A DNA stretch of 64,000 nucleotides from Candidatus Gastranaerophilales bacterium. Lineage in GTDB: Bacteria; Cyanobacteriota; Vampirovibrionia; Gastranaerophilales; Gastranaerophilaceae. Shown in pieces: positions 34,326 to 42,850 of the stretch. The notes below the pieces were generated by a model. It was not told where the DNA came from, ran no database searches, and saw nothing but the letters and a program-made list of their open reading frames with translations. A program made the translations under genes and the position numbers. The stretch lies in NCBI GenBank assembly GCA_944325185.1, contig CALUZA010000009.1, positions 1 through 64,000 of the forward strand, read 5' to 3'. Within the stretch, counting starts at the first letter, position 1. Every line of letters starts with the position of its first letter.

Positions 34326-35441
34326 ATGTATGATAATGAATTTTTCGTAGTAGACATGGCGTCTTGCTCATCAACCGGTGAAATTATAAACAGCCTTTCT
34401 TTGGCATTGGAGACGCTTAATCATTCCGGAAAAAGAATTGTATTGAAATTAAATGATAGTGCGCTAAATCAATCTCAAATGCTTAGCATACAATCTTTAG
34501 TTACAAGTTATGGATGCATTTTGGATACAATTGAGTCAATAAATCCACAGACTCTTGCTGTAGCTGAAAATATGAATATTGCAGTTCAAAAACCAATTGA
34601 AAAAAGAGTTGAAAATACCTCTGAGTTTTCGGATAAAAGGGCAGATTTTGAACAATTTACAATGAATACTGCTTCAAATCAAAGTGATGCAATAGCTTTG
34701 AAGGATGTTGACGGGTTGCATTTTCAGGCTGATTTAGATGCAATTAAAACTCGTCAGGATAATATTAATATAAGTTCTGATTTGAGAAATGCAGGAATCA
34801 ACCCTAAGGAAGATTTTAGTGAAATAGAAAAACAAATTATATCTCAATATCAAATTCCTGATTCAGGAGTAGAAACTTATGAGCCTTTTAAATCAGTGGA
34901 TAAAACTGTTGATATGGCTCAAGAAAGCTCTTCTGTTGGAATTGAGGATATTGAAGATTATACAAATGCTGAAAAAAATTCTATAGGCGTGTATAAAAAA
35001 GCTTACGATGAAAATGATATCACAGCAGATGACTGGGAAGAAGTTGATTTTTATGAAACTCCCACTACAGATCCTGTTGTTTCTGATACAAAAAGTACTA
35101 CATATATAAATCAAACATTGCGTTCGGGGCAAATTTTAGAATCTGACGGAAATGTTGTTATTATCGGGGATTGCCATCCGGGAAGCGAAATTAGAGCCAT
35201 TGGTGATATAACAGTATGGGGTGTCTTGTCGGGAATTGCTCATGCTGGATATAAAGGCAATAAAAACGCAAAAGTTAGAGCTCTGAAGATGAATGCGGTT
35301 CAGCTTAGAATAGCAAATTGTTATTCCAGACGTCCGGATAGCACAAACATTCCTTATATTATAAGGTCGTCCATATTTACGCCCGAGGAGGCAAGAATTG
35401 TGGACAATGAAATTATGTTGTTTAAGATTAATCAAAATTAA
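34326..35441 (+). CDS. minC: Septum site-determining protein MinC
   Basis: This 371-residue protein has an N-terminal FtsZ-inhibiting domain (about 1-95). A long, acidic, poorly conserved linker of about 150 residues follows. The C-terminal beta-helix domain is at about 258-365, with TLRSGQILESDGNVVIIGDC and VWGVLSGIAHAGYKGNKNAK, the RSGQ...G.G motif for MinD binding. It blocks FtsZ ring formation away from midcell. The linker is much longer than in E. coli (231 residues in total), as in cyanobacteria. It is followed directly by minD and minE. Confidence 0.92.
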   Translation: MYDNEFFVVDMASCSSTGEIINSLSLALETLNHSGKRIVLKLNDSALNQSQMLSIQSLVTSYGCILDTIESINPQTLAVAENMNIAVQKPIEKRVENTSEFSDKRADFEQFTMNTASNQSDAIALKDVDGLHFQADLDAIKTRQDNINISSDLRNAGINPKEDFSEIEKQIISQYQIPDSGVETYEPFKSVDKTVDMAQESSSVGIEDIEDYTNAEKNSIGVYKKAYDENDITADDWEEVDFYETPTTDPVVSDTKSTTYINQTLRSGQILESDGNVVIIGDCHPGSEIRAIGDITVWGVLSGIAHAGYKGNKNAKVRALKMNAVQLRIANCYSRRPDSTNIPYIIRSSIFTPEEARIVDNEIMLFKINQN

Positions 35442-35453
35442 AGGAGCAAATAA

Positions 35454-36263
35454 ATGGCTGGTTCAGTTATAGTAATTACTTCCGGAAAGGGTGGAGTTGG
35501 TAAAACTACAACTTCGGCAAATATTGGTACGGCATTAGCTCATATGGGAAATAAGGTCGTATTGATTGATACAGATATAGGTTTAAGAAACCTTGATTTA
35601 TTGTTGGGTTTAGAAAATAGAATTGTATATACAATTGTAGATGTTGTTGAAGAGCGCTGCAAATTAAAGCAAGCTTTAGTAAAAGACAAGAAAAATCCTA
35701 ATTTATGCCTTTTGGCTGCTGCTCAAACCAGAGATAAATCAGCTGTTGATGCTGATCAATTAAAGGATATATGCGAACAATTAAAAAAAGATTTTGATTA
35801 TGTTCTTGTTGATTGTCCCGCGGGTATTGAACAAGGCTTTCAAAATGCAGTTGCAGGAGCAAATGAAGCGATAGTAGTTACAACTCCTGAAATGAGTGCG
35901 ATACGTGATGCAGACAGAATAATTGGACTTTTGGAATCAAAAGAAGGAGTTGAAAAATATCGTCTTTTAGTTAATCGTGTACGTCCGAAATTAATAAAAT
36001 CAAATGATATGATGGGCGTTGATGATGTTGTTGAGATATTATCTTGTGATTTGATAGGTGTAATACCTGAAGATACAAATATAATTACTTCAACAAATAA
36101 AGGCGAACCTGTTGTAAATGATGAAAAATCATTAGCAGGACAAGCTTATTTAAATGTTGCAAGAAGGATAATGGGCGAAGATGTTCCATTGTTAGATATA
36201 GATGAACCTACGACACTTATTGATAAAATAAAAAAATTCTTTATAAAGAAAGTGCAGGGCTAG
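35454..36263 (+). CDS. minD: Septum site-determining ATPase MinD
   Basis: This 269-residue protein carries the deviant Walker A GKGGVGKTT at residues 10-18, switch I and II DTDIGLRNLD and DCPAGIEQGF, and a C-terminal amphipathic membrane-targeting helix (LIDKIKKFFIKKVQG). ATP-bound dimers bind the inner membrane and recruit MinC; MinE triggers release. AAAGGAGC precedes ATG. It is separated from minE by one base. Confidence 0.97.
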   Translation: MAGSVIVITSGKGGVGKTTTSANIGTALAHMGNKVVLIDTDIGLRNLDLLLGLENRIVYTIVDVVEERCKLKQALVKDKKNPNLCLLAAAQTRDKSAVDADQLKDICEQLKKDFDYVLVDCPAGIEQGFQNAVAGANEAIVVTTPEMSAIRDADRIIGLLESKEGVEKYRLLVNRVRPKLIKSNDMMGVDDVVEILSCDLIGVIPEDTNIITSTNKGEPVVNDEKSLAGQAYLNVARRIMGEDVPLLDIDEPTTLIDKIKKFFIKKVQG

Positions 36264-36264
36264 C

Positions 36265-36807
36265 ATGAAGGATATTTTTTCGGATATATATGATAAGGTT
36301 TTGAGTTTTTTCACATCTCAAAATGACGATACAAAGGTTGTTGCAAAAAGCAGACTTAAAACTGTTTTAATGCAGGATAGAGTTGGTTTTTCGGAACGTG
36401 CAATGCAAATGCTTAAAGATGATATGATAGACAGTATTTCAAGATATCTTGAGATTGATGTTGATTCTTTTGATTTGAGTATAGACGCAACTGAAAATGC
36501 TACAATTTTAAATTTAAGTATTCCTGTTTTAAGACCTAAAACAGATGAAGAAATTGATGAGGCTTTATCGATTCAAGAAAAAGCAAAAATTGAAAAAACA
36601 GAAGAAATTGTTGGAGAATTAAAAGAACTTGTAAAAGAAAAAGCTCAGGAACTGGCAGGACAGATGGCTGAATCTGAAAATGTAGAAAATAAAATCGATA
36701 CAGATGAAAATTCATCTGATGATATTGAAACATCTGAAAAAGAAGATAATAAAGAAGAAAGTAAAGAACAAGAAAAAACAGAAAAAAACATAAAGAAAAA
36801 TAAATAA
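36265..36807 (+). CDS. minE: Cell division topological specificity factor MinE, with acidic extension
   Basis: This 180-residue protein has the normal MinE domain in residues 1-95: an N-terminal amphipathic helix, the anti-MinCD segment AKSRLKTVLMQDRVGFSER, and the dimer domain SRYLEIDVDSFDLSI. Usual MinE proteins have 85-110 residues. Here a further 80 residues form an acidic, Glu/Lys-rich helix (ELVKEKAQELAGQMAESENV) ending in a basic KNIKKNK tail. The tail has no known role. It completes minCDE, a set found in cyanobacteria and many Gram-negative rods. Confidence 0.9.
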   Translation: MKDIFSDIYDKVLSFFTSQNDDTKVVAKSRLKTVLMQDRVGFSERAMQMLKDDMIDSISRYLEIDVDSFDLSIDATENATILNLSIPVLRPKTDEEIDEALSIQEKAKIEKTEEIVGELKELVKEKAQELAGQMAESENVENKIDTDENSSDDIETSEKEDNKEESKEQEKTEKNIKKNK

Positions 36808-36898
36808 ATTTAGCATGCTTGAATTTTAAGTATGTTTTAAATATGATTATTTTTAGCTCATCACAATGACTGATTATTAAGCAAAAGGAGAAAACCAA

Positions 36899-37393
36899 AT
36901 GCAGGTTATATTAAAAAAAGACGTACAAAATATAGGTGAAATGGGTGATCTTGTTAATGTTAAAGACGGATATGCAAGAAATTACCTAATCCCTAATTCA
37001 TTAGCAGAAGTTGCTACTGCTGGGGCTTTAGCTCAAAGAGAAAGAAACATTGCACGCATTAAAGCAAAAGCTGAAAAATTACATCAAGAAGCCCTAAAAG
37101 CAAAAGAAGAAATTGAAAATATTGGTGTAATTCAATTAAGTGCAAAAGCAGGTGAATCGGGTAAATTGTTCGGTACAATCACAACTAAAAAATTAGCTGA
37201 AGAATTACTTGCAAAAACCGGAAAAGAAATTGATAAAAAAGCTATTATATTAGATAGCCCTATAAATCATATAGGTAATTTTGTTATGACAATCAAGCTT
37301 TCTTCAAAAGTTAAAGCTCAATTAAATGTTGAAGTAAGTGCTTCTGAAACAATAAAAGAAGTTTTTGAAGAAGAAACAACTGAAGAAGCATAA
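36899..37393 (+). CDS. rplI: Ribosomal protein L9 (bL9)
   Basis: This 164-residue protein has the N-terminal rRNA-binding domain MQVILKKDVQNIGEMGDLVN VKDGYARN-YLIP, a long connecting helix (about 42-75) and the C-terminal domain with GKLFGTITTKKLAEEL. It binds 23S rRNA at the L1 stalk base. GGAG lies ten bases before ATG. A 12-residue acidic tail (EVFEEETTEEA) extends the usual end. It has its own strong terminator. The usual partners rpsF, ssb and rpsR are not adjacent. Confidence 0.97.
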   Translation: MQVILKKDVQNIGEMGDLVNVKDGYARNYLIPNSLAEVATAGALAQRERNIARIKAKAEKLHQEALKAKEEIENIGVIQLSAKAGESGKLFGTITTKKLAEELLAKTGKEIDKKAIILDSPINHIGNFVMTIKLSSKVKAQLNVEVSASETIKEVFEEETTEEA

Positions 37394-37412
37394 GAAATTA
37401 GATATTTATATT

Positions 37413-37445
37413 AAAAAGCCTCTCTTGTTTTAAGAGAGGCTTTTT
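37413..37445 (+). terminator. Rho-independent terminator of rplI
   Basis: The 14-bp stem AAAAAGCCTCTCTT/AAGAGAGGCTTTTT has a five-base loop. It is one of the strongest terminators in the window. Confidence 0.95.
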
Positions 37446-37574
37446 AATTGTTAATTTTTGTAAATATAAAAAATATTTTTTTGTTATTGATAAAAAAAAG
37501 TGGGAACTAACTAATTGGATAAAAGAACATCTAATTTTTGATGTCAAAATCTGCAAAAGTAATTAATAGCAAAG

Positions 37575-38816
37575 GTGGTAAAAATGGGATTATCGGCAAG
37601 TCAAGGCAGAATGTTATTATTAACTGCCAGAAAGAGCGACCTTGAATATAGGGCGCAACAAATTTCGCAAAAAAGATTAGTTTTGGCTCAACAACTTGAA
37701 GAAATTGCAGTGGATTATGAGGAAGCTACTTCAAATAGACAGATGAAGATTTCTTTGGCTTTGGCTGCAACTAACTCGGGAAACGACAATGTAAACAGAA
37801 CAACTAATTTAACTTATGCCGCATTAGTCAGTGGTACATTAAATCAATTTTCTTCCGATGATAGTGGTATTCAAGCATACGACAGAACAGCAGGTCAGGA
37901 ATATGCAAGTACTTCTGCATATCGTTTGGTTGATGCTTATGGGGCTATTGTTGTTTCAAGCGTAGAAGAAATTCCTGGTACACAAACAAAAACATCTAAC
38001 ATTGCAACAGCGCAAGATGCTGATGGCGTTTATAGAGTAGGTTCGACATCTTCTGATGGCACAAAAGAAAATAGTGGCGATAATTATATTGTTATTCCAA
38101 AAGAATCAAACGGAACTGCAACAGCACTTGGTAATTTATTGAGCTCTTCCAATGGAATCAACACAAAGAGTTTGCAAATAGATACTCAACAAGGAATAGT
38201 AGCAGTTGTTAAAACTGATGGCACAACTGCTTATTACAATTATAGAACAGGTGCTGAGATAACTGATGAAAATCAAAAAAATAATTTTACAAGTTCAGAA
38301 ACCGCTAGTCTTGTAAATGATGCTTCATCAATTCCAAATTCTACATTAAAAACAGCAACCAATGTCAATAAAGTTGAGGGCGCTGATGGTAAATATAGCC
38401 TTATTGATGAAAATGGTGTTGTTATTCAAAGATATGTTGTAGATGAAACTTTAAAGTATGGAACAACTGATGTAGACGGCACTACTGATGGTCCAAATTA
38501 TCTTCAAGAATGTCTTAGAAATGGTAAATATTTACTTGAAAAAGGTAGTATTGACTCCGAAACAAGTAAGGTAAAATGGAATAGTTTATCTTGGGATTCG
38601 ACTGCAAATATTTCTGATTCTTACTATACAGAAGATGATGATAGAGCAAAAGCAAAATATGATAGATTGCAAACACAAATTCAAAACCAAGACAAAAAAT
38701 TAGAATTAGAACTGGATAATATTGAAACTCAAAGAAGCGCAGTTACTACTGAGGTAGAATCAGTACAAAAAGTAATTGACGATAATATTGAAGGTTCTTT
38801 TAAAACATTTGCTTAA
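37575..38816 (+). CDS. Hypothetical protein with conserved helical ends, reminiscent of flagellar axial proteins
   Basis: I do not recognise a named family for this 413-residue protein. The N-terminal helix GLSASQGRMLLLTARKSDLE and the C-terminal helical region NIETQRSAVTTEVESV plus QKVIDDNIEGSFKTF frame a Ser/Thr/Asn/Gly-rich middle of about 270 residues. Two long helical ends around a variable core is the plan of flagellins and hook/rod proteins, and GLSASQ..L...A is loosely like their N-terminus. No membrane helix or signal peptide is seen. A good ribosome-binding site (AAAGGTGG) is present. It stands alone between terminators. Confidence 0.55.
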   Translation: MVKMGLSASQGRMLLLTARKSDLEYRAQQISQKRLVLAQQLEEIAVDYEEATSNRQMKISLALAATNSGNDNVNRTTNLTYAALVSGTLNQFSSDDSGIQAYDRTAGQEYASTSAYRLVDAYGAIVVSSVEEIPGTQTKTSNIATAQDADGVYRVGSTSSDGTKENSGDNYIVIPKESNGTATALGNLLSSSNGINTKSLQIDTQQGIVAVVKTDGTTAYYNYRTGAEITDENQKNNFTSSETASLVNDASSIPNSTLKTATNVNKVEGADGKYSLIDENGVVIQRYVVDETLKYGTTDVDGTTDGPNYLQECLRNGKYLLEKGSIDSETSKVKWNSLSWDSTANISDSYYTEDDDRAKAKYDRLQTQIQNQDKKLELELDNIETQRSAVTTEVESVQKVIDDNIEGSFKTFA

Positions 38817-38853
38817 CCTATAAACCCACATTCCGCTTAAATTAATTACTTTT

Positions 38854-38885
38854 AATGCAAGCATACTTATGCTTGCATTTTTTTT
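38854..38885. terminator. Bidirectional terminator between the rod-like protein and the histidine kinase gene
   Basis: AATGCAAGCATA/TATGCTTGCATT is a 12-bp inverted repeat with T runs on the plus strand and shorter ones on the minus strand. It lies directly next to the stop of the kinase gene at 38884. Confidence 0.85.
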
Positions 38886-39570
38886 ATTTTTCAGGAATTA
38901 CAAAGCCAAATATATTAATATTATCAGGATAACTTTTTGCAATCATTTTTCCAAAGTGTGCATGGATAATTTCTTTCGATAAATATAATCCTAACCCCAC
39001 TCCTGCTTTGTTATAATTTGAAGGATGAGTTTTAAATTTTTCAAAAATTTCTTTTAAAATTTTGGGTTCTATAAAATGACTGTTGTTTCTTATTTCTACT
39101 GTAACATTTCCTTTTTTGAGCTCGGCATTTATGTTTATCGTGGTATTTTTAAAAGCATAATTAACGGCATTTGAAATTAAATTTTCTAAAACCCTTTTTA
39201 TTTGAAGCTTGTCAGCATTTACAATTATGTCATTATTAAAATTAAATTCGACGTTTAAATTGTAATATTTTAATAAAATTTTTAATTCGTTTATTGTGTT
39301 TTGAATTAAATGTATCAGATTGAATTTTTCATAACTTAGAGATAACTCTTCGAAGTTTAACTTATAAACCGAACCAAATATGTCTATTAGTTTTTGCATA
39401 TAGTTGCAAGAGTTCAATGTTAGTTCTATTAAATCTCGTTCATCTTCTGTTATTTTGTTGGAACATGCGACAAGAAACGATTCCAGTGCTTTTATTTGTG
39501 CTATAGTCGGAGTTTTTAAGTCATGAATAATTTTAGCTAAAAATTCATCTTTCTTGGTTTGTGTTTTCAT
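38884..39570 (-). CDS. Soluble histidine kinase core (HisKA-HATPase)
   Basis: This 228-residue protein consists only of the kinase core. It begins almost at the dimerisation helix with the H box AKIIHDLKTPTIAQI (His at about 16), then the N box RVLENLISNAVNYAF. A weak G1 box follows (RNNSHFIEPKIL, lacking the usual DxGxG) and then a good G2 box AGVGLGLYLSKEI. There is no sensor or membrane segment. It is either a soluble hybrid partner taking input from another protein or the 3' part of a longer gene. The G1 Asp is replaced, so ATP binding may be weakened. No response regulator is adjacent. No clear ribosome-binding site is seen. Confidence 0.8.
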   Translation of the reverse strand: MKTQTKKDEFLAKIIHDLKTPTIAQIKALESFLVACSNKITEDERDLIELTLNSCNYMQKLIDIFGSVYKLNFEELSLSYEKFNLIHLIQNTINELKILLKYYNLNVEFNFNNDIIVNADKLQIKRVLENLISNAVNYAFKNTTININAELKKGNVTVEIRNNSHFIEPKILKEIFEKFKTHPSNYNKAGVGLGLYLSKEIIHAHFGKMIAKSYPDNINIFGFVIPEK

Positions 39571-39673
39571 TGCAATCTTTTCATTGAGTATGTCAAATTA
39601 AGATAATTCTACTACAAAACTTTAAAAAAATAAATACTATTTATATAAAATATATAAATTTAATTTATATATT

Positions 39674-40291
39674 TTAGATTTCATTTTTACTAATGACAAA
39701 AATTGCTTCTTCGGAGAAAAAGTTAGCTATATTTTTTATTAAAAAGCCGCTTCTTGATTTTCTTTTGGTAAGATAAACCGATTTTTCAATATTTATATTT
39801 CTTTTTTTGCAAAATTCAAAAAAATCATTTATGGTAAGCAAATGAACGTTTGGTGTATCATACCATTCGTATGGAAGTGCTTTTGATTTAGGCATTTTGC
39901 CCTTAAAAAAAAGATAAAATCTTACTTTCCAATATGCAAAATTCGGAAATGATACAATGCATTTATTTGCAACTCTGAGCATTTCATATAATACAAATTC
40001 AGGATTTTTGGTTGATTGGAGAGTTTGGTTTAAAATTGCATAGTCAAAACTTTTGTCTTGAAATTCTTCAAGTCCTTTATCTAAGTCCCCTTGAACAATA
40101 TTTAACCCCTTTTGCAGTGCTTCAAGAACATAATCTTGGTTTATTTCAATTCCAAGACTTTCAATATTTTTTTCATTTTTTAGGATTTTTAAAAGTTTTC
40201 CATCTCCGCAACCAAGGTCTAAAACTCTTGTGTTGCTTGGTATAAGATTGCATACTGTTTTATAATTTAGATTAAATTCTTTAGTTGTCAT
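39674..40291 (-). CDS. metW: Methionine biosynthesis methyltransferase-like protein MetW
   Basis: This 205-residue protein has the SAM-binding motif VLDLGCGDGKLLKIL and the MetW signatures NQTLQSTKNPEFVLYEMLRV, SFPNFAYWKVRFYL and LPYEWYDTPNVHLLTI. MetW is found with MetX and is needed with it for homoserine acylation in some bacteria, though its exact reaction is unsettled. It starts directly after the metX stop codon (TAA ATG), so the two are coupled. No terminator or third gene is seen before the histidine kinase 100 bases later. Confidence 0.93.
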   Translation of the reverse strand: MTTKEFNLNYKTVCNLIPSNTRVLDLGCGDGKLLKILKNEKNIESLGIEINQDYVLEALQKGLNIVQGDLDKGLEEFQDKSFDYAILNQTLQSTKNPEFVLYEMLRVANKCIVSFPNFAYWKVRFYLFFKGKMPKSKALPYEWYDTPNVHLLTINDFFEFCKKRNINIEKSVYLTKRKSRSGFLIKNIANFFSEEAIFVISKNEI

Positions 40292-41386
40292 TTATACTCC
40301 CAGAAAACTTTTTATTATTTTTGTTTGTTTTTCAAATTCTAAAAGGAATGCATCATGGCCGCATTTGCTTTCCAGCTCAACAAAAGAGACATTTTTGTTT
40401 AATTTGATTAATGTACGTACGATTTGTTTTGACTGTTCGGTTGTAAAAAGCCAATCTGTTGAAAAAGAAATAATAAGAAAATTGGACTTACTTTCTTTTA
40501 AGGCGTTTTCAAGGCTTCCATGGGTTTTAATCGGATCATAATAATCAAGTGCTTTTGTAATGTAGAGGTAGCTGTTAGCATCAAATCTATCTACAAAAAT
40601 TTTACCTTGGTGTTCTAAGTAACTTTCTACTTGAAAATCAACTCCAAAATCAAAACTTGGCTTTTCCTTAAATTCTCTGCCAAATTTTTTATACATTGCT
40701 TCTTGACATAAATATGTTATATGTCCAACCATTCTTGCAATAGCAAGCCCGTTTTCGGGATGTTTTGAATCATAGTAGTTTCCATTATTAAAATTAGCAT
40801 CTTTTAAAATAGCATTTCTTGCGACAGCGTTAAATGCTATTGCTTGCGCATTCAATCTTGCACTTGTTGCAATTAATATTGTAGATTTAACATATTCAGG
40901 ATAAGCTATAGACCACTCAAGGGCTTGCATGCCACCCATAGAACCACCTGCAACAATTATTTTTTTGATGCCTAAATAGTCTATTAATTTTTTTTGAACA
41001 TTTACCATATCTTCTATGGTAATAACAGGAAAATCAAGCGCCCAAGGCTTTTTGGTTTCTTTATTAATTGAGCTTGGTCCAGTTGTTCCTTTGCAGCCGC
41101 CTAATACGTTAGATGAAATAATAAAGAATTTATTTGTGTCAAAGGCTTTATTTTCGCCTATCATATCATCCCACCATCCGGGTTTGGTTGCGTTTTTATG
41201 ATAATATGCAGCGTGCGCATCTCCTGTTAGTGCATGCAAAACAAGTATTGCATTGCTTTTGTCCTCGTTTAATTTTCCATAAGTTTCGTATGCGATTTCA
41301 TATTCTTCTAATGTTTTTCCGCATTGGAGTTTTATAGGTTCATTTATTTTTAATATTTTTGTTTCTACAATTTTAGTGTTTCCCAT
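40292..41386 (-). CDS. metX: Homoserine O-acetyltransferase MetX
   Basis: This 364-residue alpha/beta hydrolase-fold enzyme activates homoserine in methionine synthesis. It has the ALTGDAHA region, the nucleophile elbow GGSMGGMQALEW with its serine, SARLNAQAIAFNAVAR, and the catalytic Asp/His near FSTDWLF and CGHDAFLLEF. The acyl donor (acetyl versus succinyl) cannot be fixed from the sequence. It is the first gene of metX-metW. The ATG at 41386 has an extended -10 box exactly six bases upstream and no ribosome-binding site. Confidence 0.94.
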   Translation of the reverse strand: MGNTKIVETKILKINEPIKLQCGKTLEEYEIAYETYGKLNEDKSNAILVLHALTGDAHAAYYHKNATKPGWWDDMIGENKAFDTNKFFIISSNVLGGCKGTTGPSSINKETKKPWALDFPVITIEDMVNVQKKLIDYLGIKKIIVAGGSMGGMQALEWSIAYPEYVKSTILIATSARLNAQAIAFNAVARNAILKDANFNNGNYYDSKHPENGLAIARMVGHITYLCQEAMYKKFGREFKEKPSFDFGVDFQVESYLEHQGKIFVDRFDANSYLYITKALDYYDPIKTHGSLENALKESKSNFLIISFSTDWLFTTEQSKQIVRTLIKLNKNVSFVELESKCGHDAFLLEFEKQTKIIKSFLGV

Positions 41387-41392
41387 ATATTT

Positions 41393-41401
41393 ATTTTATC
41401 A
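41393..41401 (-). promoter_or_regulatory. Extended -10 promoter of metX, probably leaderless
   Basis: On the minus strand TGA-TAAAAT (41401-41393) lies 6 bases before the metX ATG at 41386. No Shine-Dalgarno sequence is seen. Confidence 0.6.
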
Positions 41402-41516
41402 TCTATAACAAAAGTATAAAAATATATTAACTAATGTATAAATTTTTAAAAAAATACTTCAGTTTTTTAAAAAAGTGTCGTATCTAAAAATATAAACGGC
41501 ACAGGATTAGGTATTT

Positions 41517-42803
41517 ATGAGTAAAACAAAAAAAACGAAGTCACAAAACGATGCTTCGGTTTACACAAGGAATATAAATCTTCTTCAAGATGATCCTTTA
41601 GAGGAAATTTTTGCCCTTAATTTAGGTGATTTTTTAACAGAACAGCTAATTAATCCAGAGCTTGTGGATAAAATCTCCAAAAAAGCAAAAGAAAAAGATA
41701 AAAAAGAGAGCCTAAAAGCTCAGTTGAATGAGTTGATTTCAATATATTCAATAGATAATACGTTGAGTTTATTGGGTTTTGAGAACAATGAAGATTTTGT
41801 GATTTATAATTCAATAGCAAAAACAATAAAATTAATGTTAAATCTCGTTGAGTGCAATATTTTTCTTGCGAAAAAAGGCGAACCTTTGTGCCATGCAGGA
41901 TCTTCAGATGAAGAATTGTCCGATGATAATATAGTTGACTATATTAAAGAAGTTATGCAAAAGGAAGAAGAATATTGCTTTGAAAAAGACGAATTGCAGT
42001 TTTCTGTTTTCCCTATGAAAAATAATTTTGAATGCATAGGCGTAATTGAGGTTATAAGAAAGGTTGAACGACCGCTGGAATTTGAATATGCTGATTTAAT
42101 TCAAAATATGGCAGGATTATTTGTAACTTCAATGGGCCTACAAAAGCTAATTGACGAGGTTAAACGCTTGGTTGCCCTTGAAAATGTTTCAACGTTGGAA
42201 TTGCAAAATTTAAGAGCGCAATTAACAGCAATAATTGGTGATCTTGGAGATCAACAGCAAACATTTGTTGAAAAATTGGCTTATGCAGTGGATTTGAAGG
42301 GTCAATATAAGCGTTCACATTCAAACGAATGCGCTAATTTATCAAGAGAAATATGCGAGCATTTGGGCCTAAATGAAAAAACGACTGATTTAATATATTA
42401 TGCCGGATTGTTACAAAATATAGGTAAAATTACATTATCCGAAGAATTGTTTACGAAAAAAGATAAATTAACAGATGCAGAATGGAATGAACTTAAAAAT
42501 CATCCTAATGTTGGGGTTGATTTGTTGATGAATATTAATTTTATGTCTGAAGTTGTACCATACATAAACTATCAGGAAGAAAGATATAATGGAAAAGGTT
42601 ATCCTGAAGGGTTAAAAGGTAATTCTATACCATTGGGTTCAAGAATTATTGCTCTTGCGGGTGCTTATTGCGCGCTTACACAAGATAGGGTTCACAGGAA
42701 GGCTTTATCTAATTTAGAGGCTCTTGAAATAATTAAAAAAGAATCCGGAATAAAGTGGGATCCTAAGATAGTTGAAGTCCTTCTTGAAATTAAAAAACAA
42801 TAA
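41517..42803 (+). CDS. GAF-like plus degenerate HD-GYP domain protein
   Basis: This 428-residue protein has a polar N-terminus, a GAF-like sensor region (about 90-210), a connecting helix (about 210-250) and an HD-GYP domain (about 255-428). HD-GYP enzymes degrade cyclic di-GMP using metal ligands. Here the HD pair of LLHDIGK reads LLQNIGK (Gln300-Asn301), the HHE..DG region reads QEERYNG (His-His and Asp lost), and the later Asp of 'ADaY' is Gly382 (ALAGAY). H268, H329-P330 and GYP at 361-363 remain. The domain is therefore probably unable to cut c-di-GMP and may bind it or another protein. AGGATTAGG precedes ATG. Confidence 0.88.
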   Translation: MSKTKKTKSQNDASVYTRNINLLQDDPLEEIFALNLGDFLTEQLINPELVDKISKKAKEKDKKESLKAQLNELISIYSIDNTLSLLGFENNEDFVIYNSIAKTIKLMLNLVECNIFLAKKGEPLCHAGSSDEELSDDNIVDYIKEVMQKEEEYCFEKDELQFSVFPMKNNFECIGVIEVIRKVERPLEFEYADLIQNMAGLFVTSMGLQKLIDEVKRLVALENVSTLELQNLRAQLTAIIGDLGDQQQTFVEKLAYAVDLKGQYKRSHSNECANLSREICEHLGLNEKTTDLIYYAGLLQNIGKITLSEELFTKKDKLTDAEWNELKNHPNVGVDLLMNINFMSEVVPYINYQEERYNGKGYPEGLKGNSIPLGSRIIALAGAYCALTQDRVHRKALSNLEALEIIKKESGIKWDPKIVEVLLEIKKQ

Positions 42804-42817
42804 TAAATTTTTATGTT

Positions 42818-42850
42818 AAAATCCTGATATGAATATTTTATCAGGATTTT
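42818..42850 (+). terminator. Terminator-like hairpin ending 4 bases before the ATP-grasp gene
   Basis: The perfect 12-bp stem AAAATCCTGATA/TATCAGGATTTT has a nine-base loop and only four T at the end. The AGGA that could serve as ribosome-binding site of the next gene (42843-42846, 8 bases before ATG) lies in the right arm. It may terminate the HD-GYP transcript, hide the ribosome-binding site, or both. Confidence 0.7.

Noticed and set aside
42818-42850. Riboswitch before the ATP-grasp gene
   Set aside because: Only a single simple hairpin is present, with no multi-stem aptamer.
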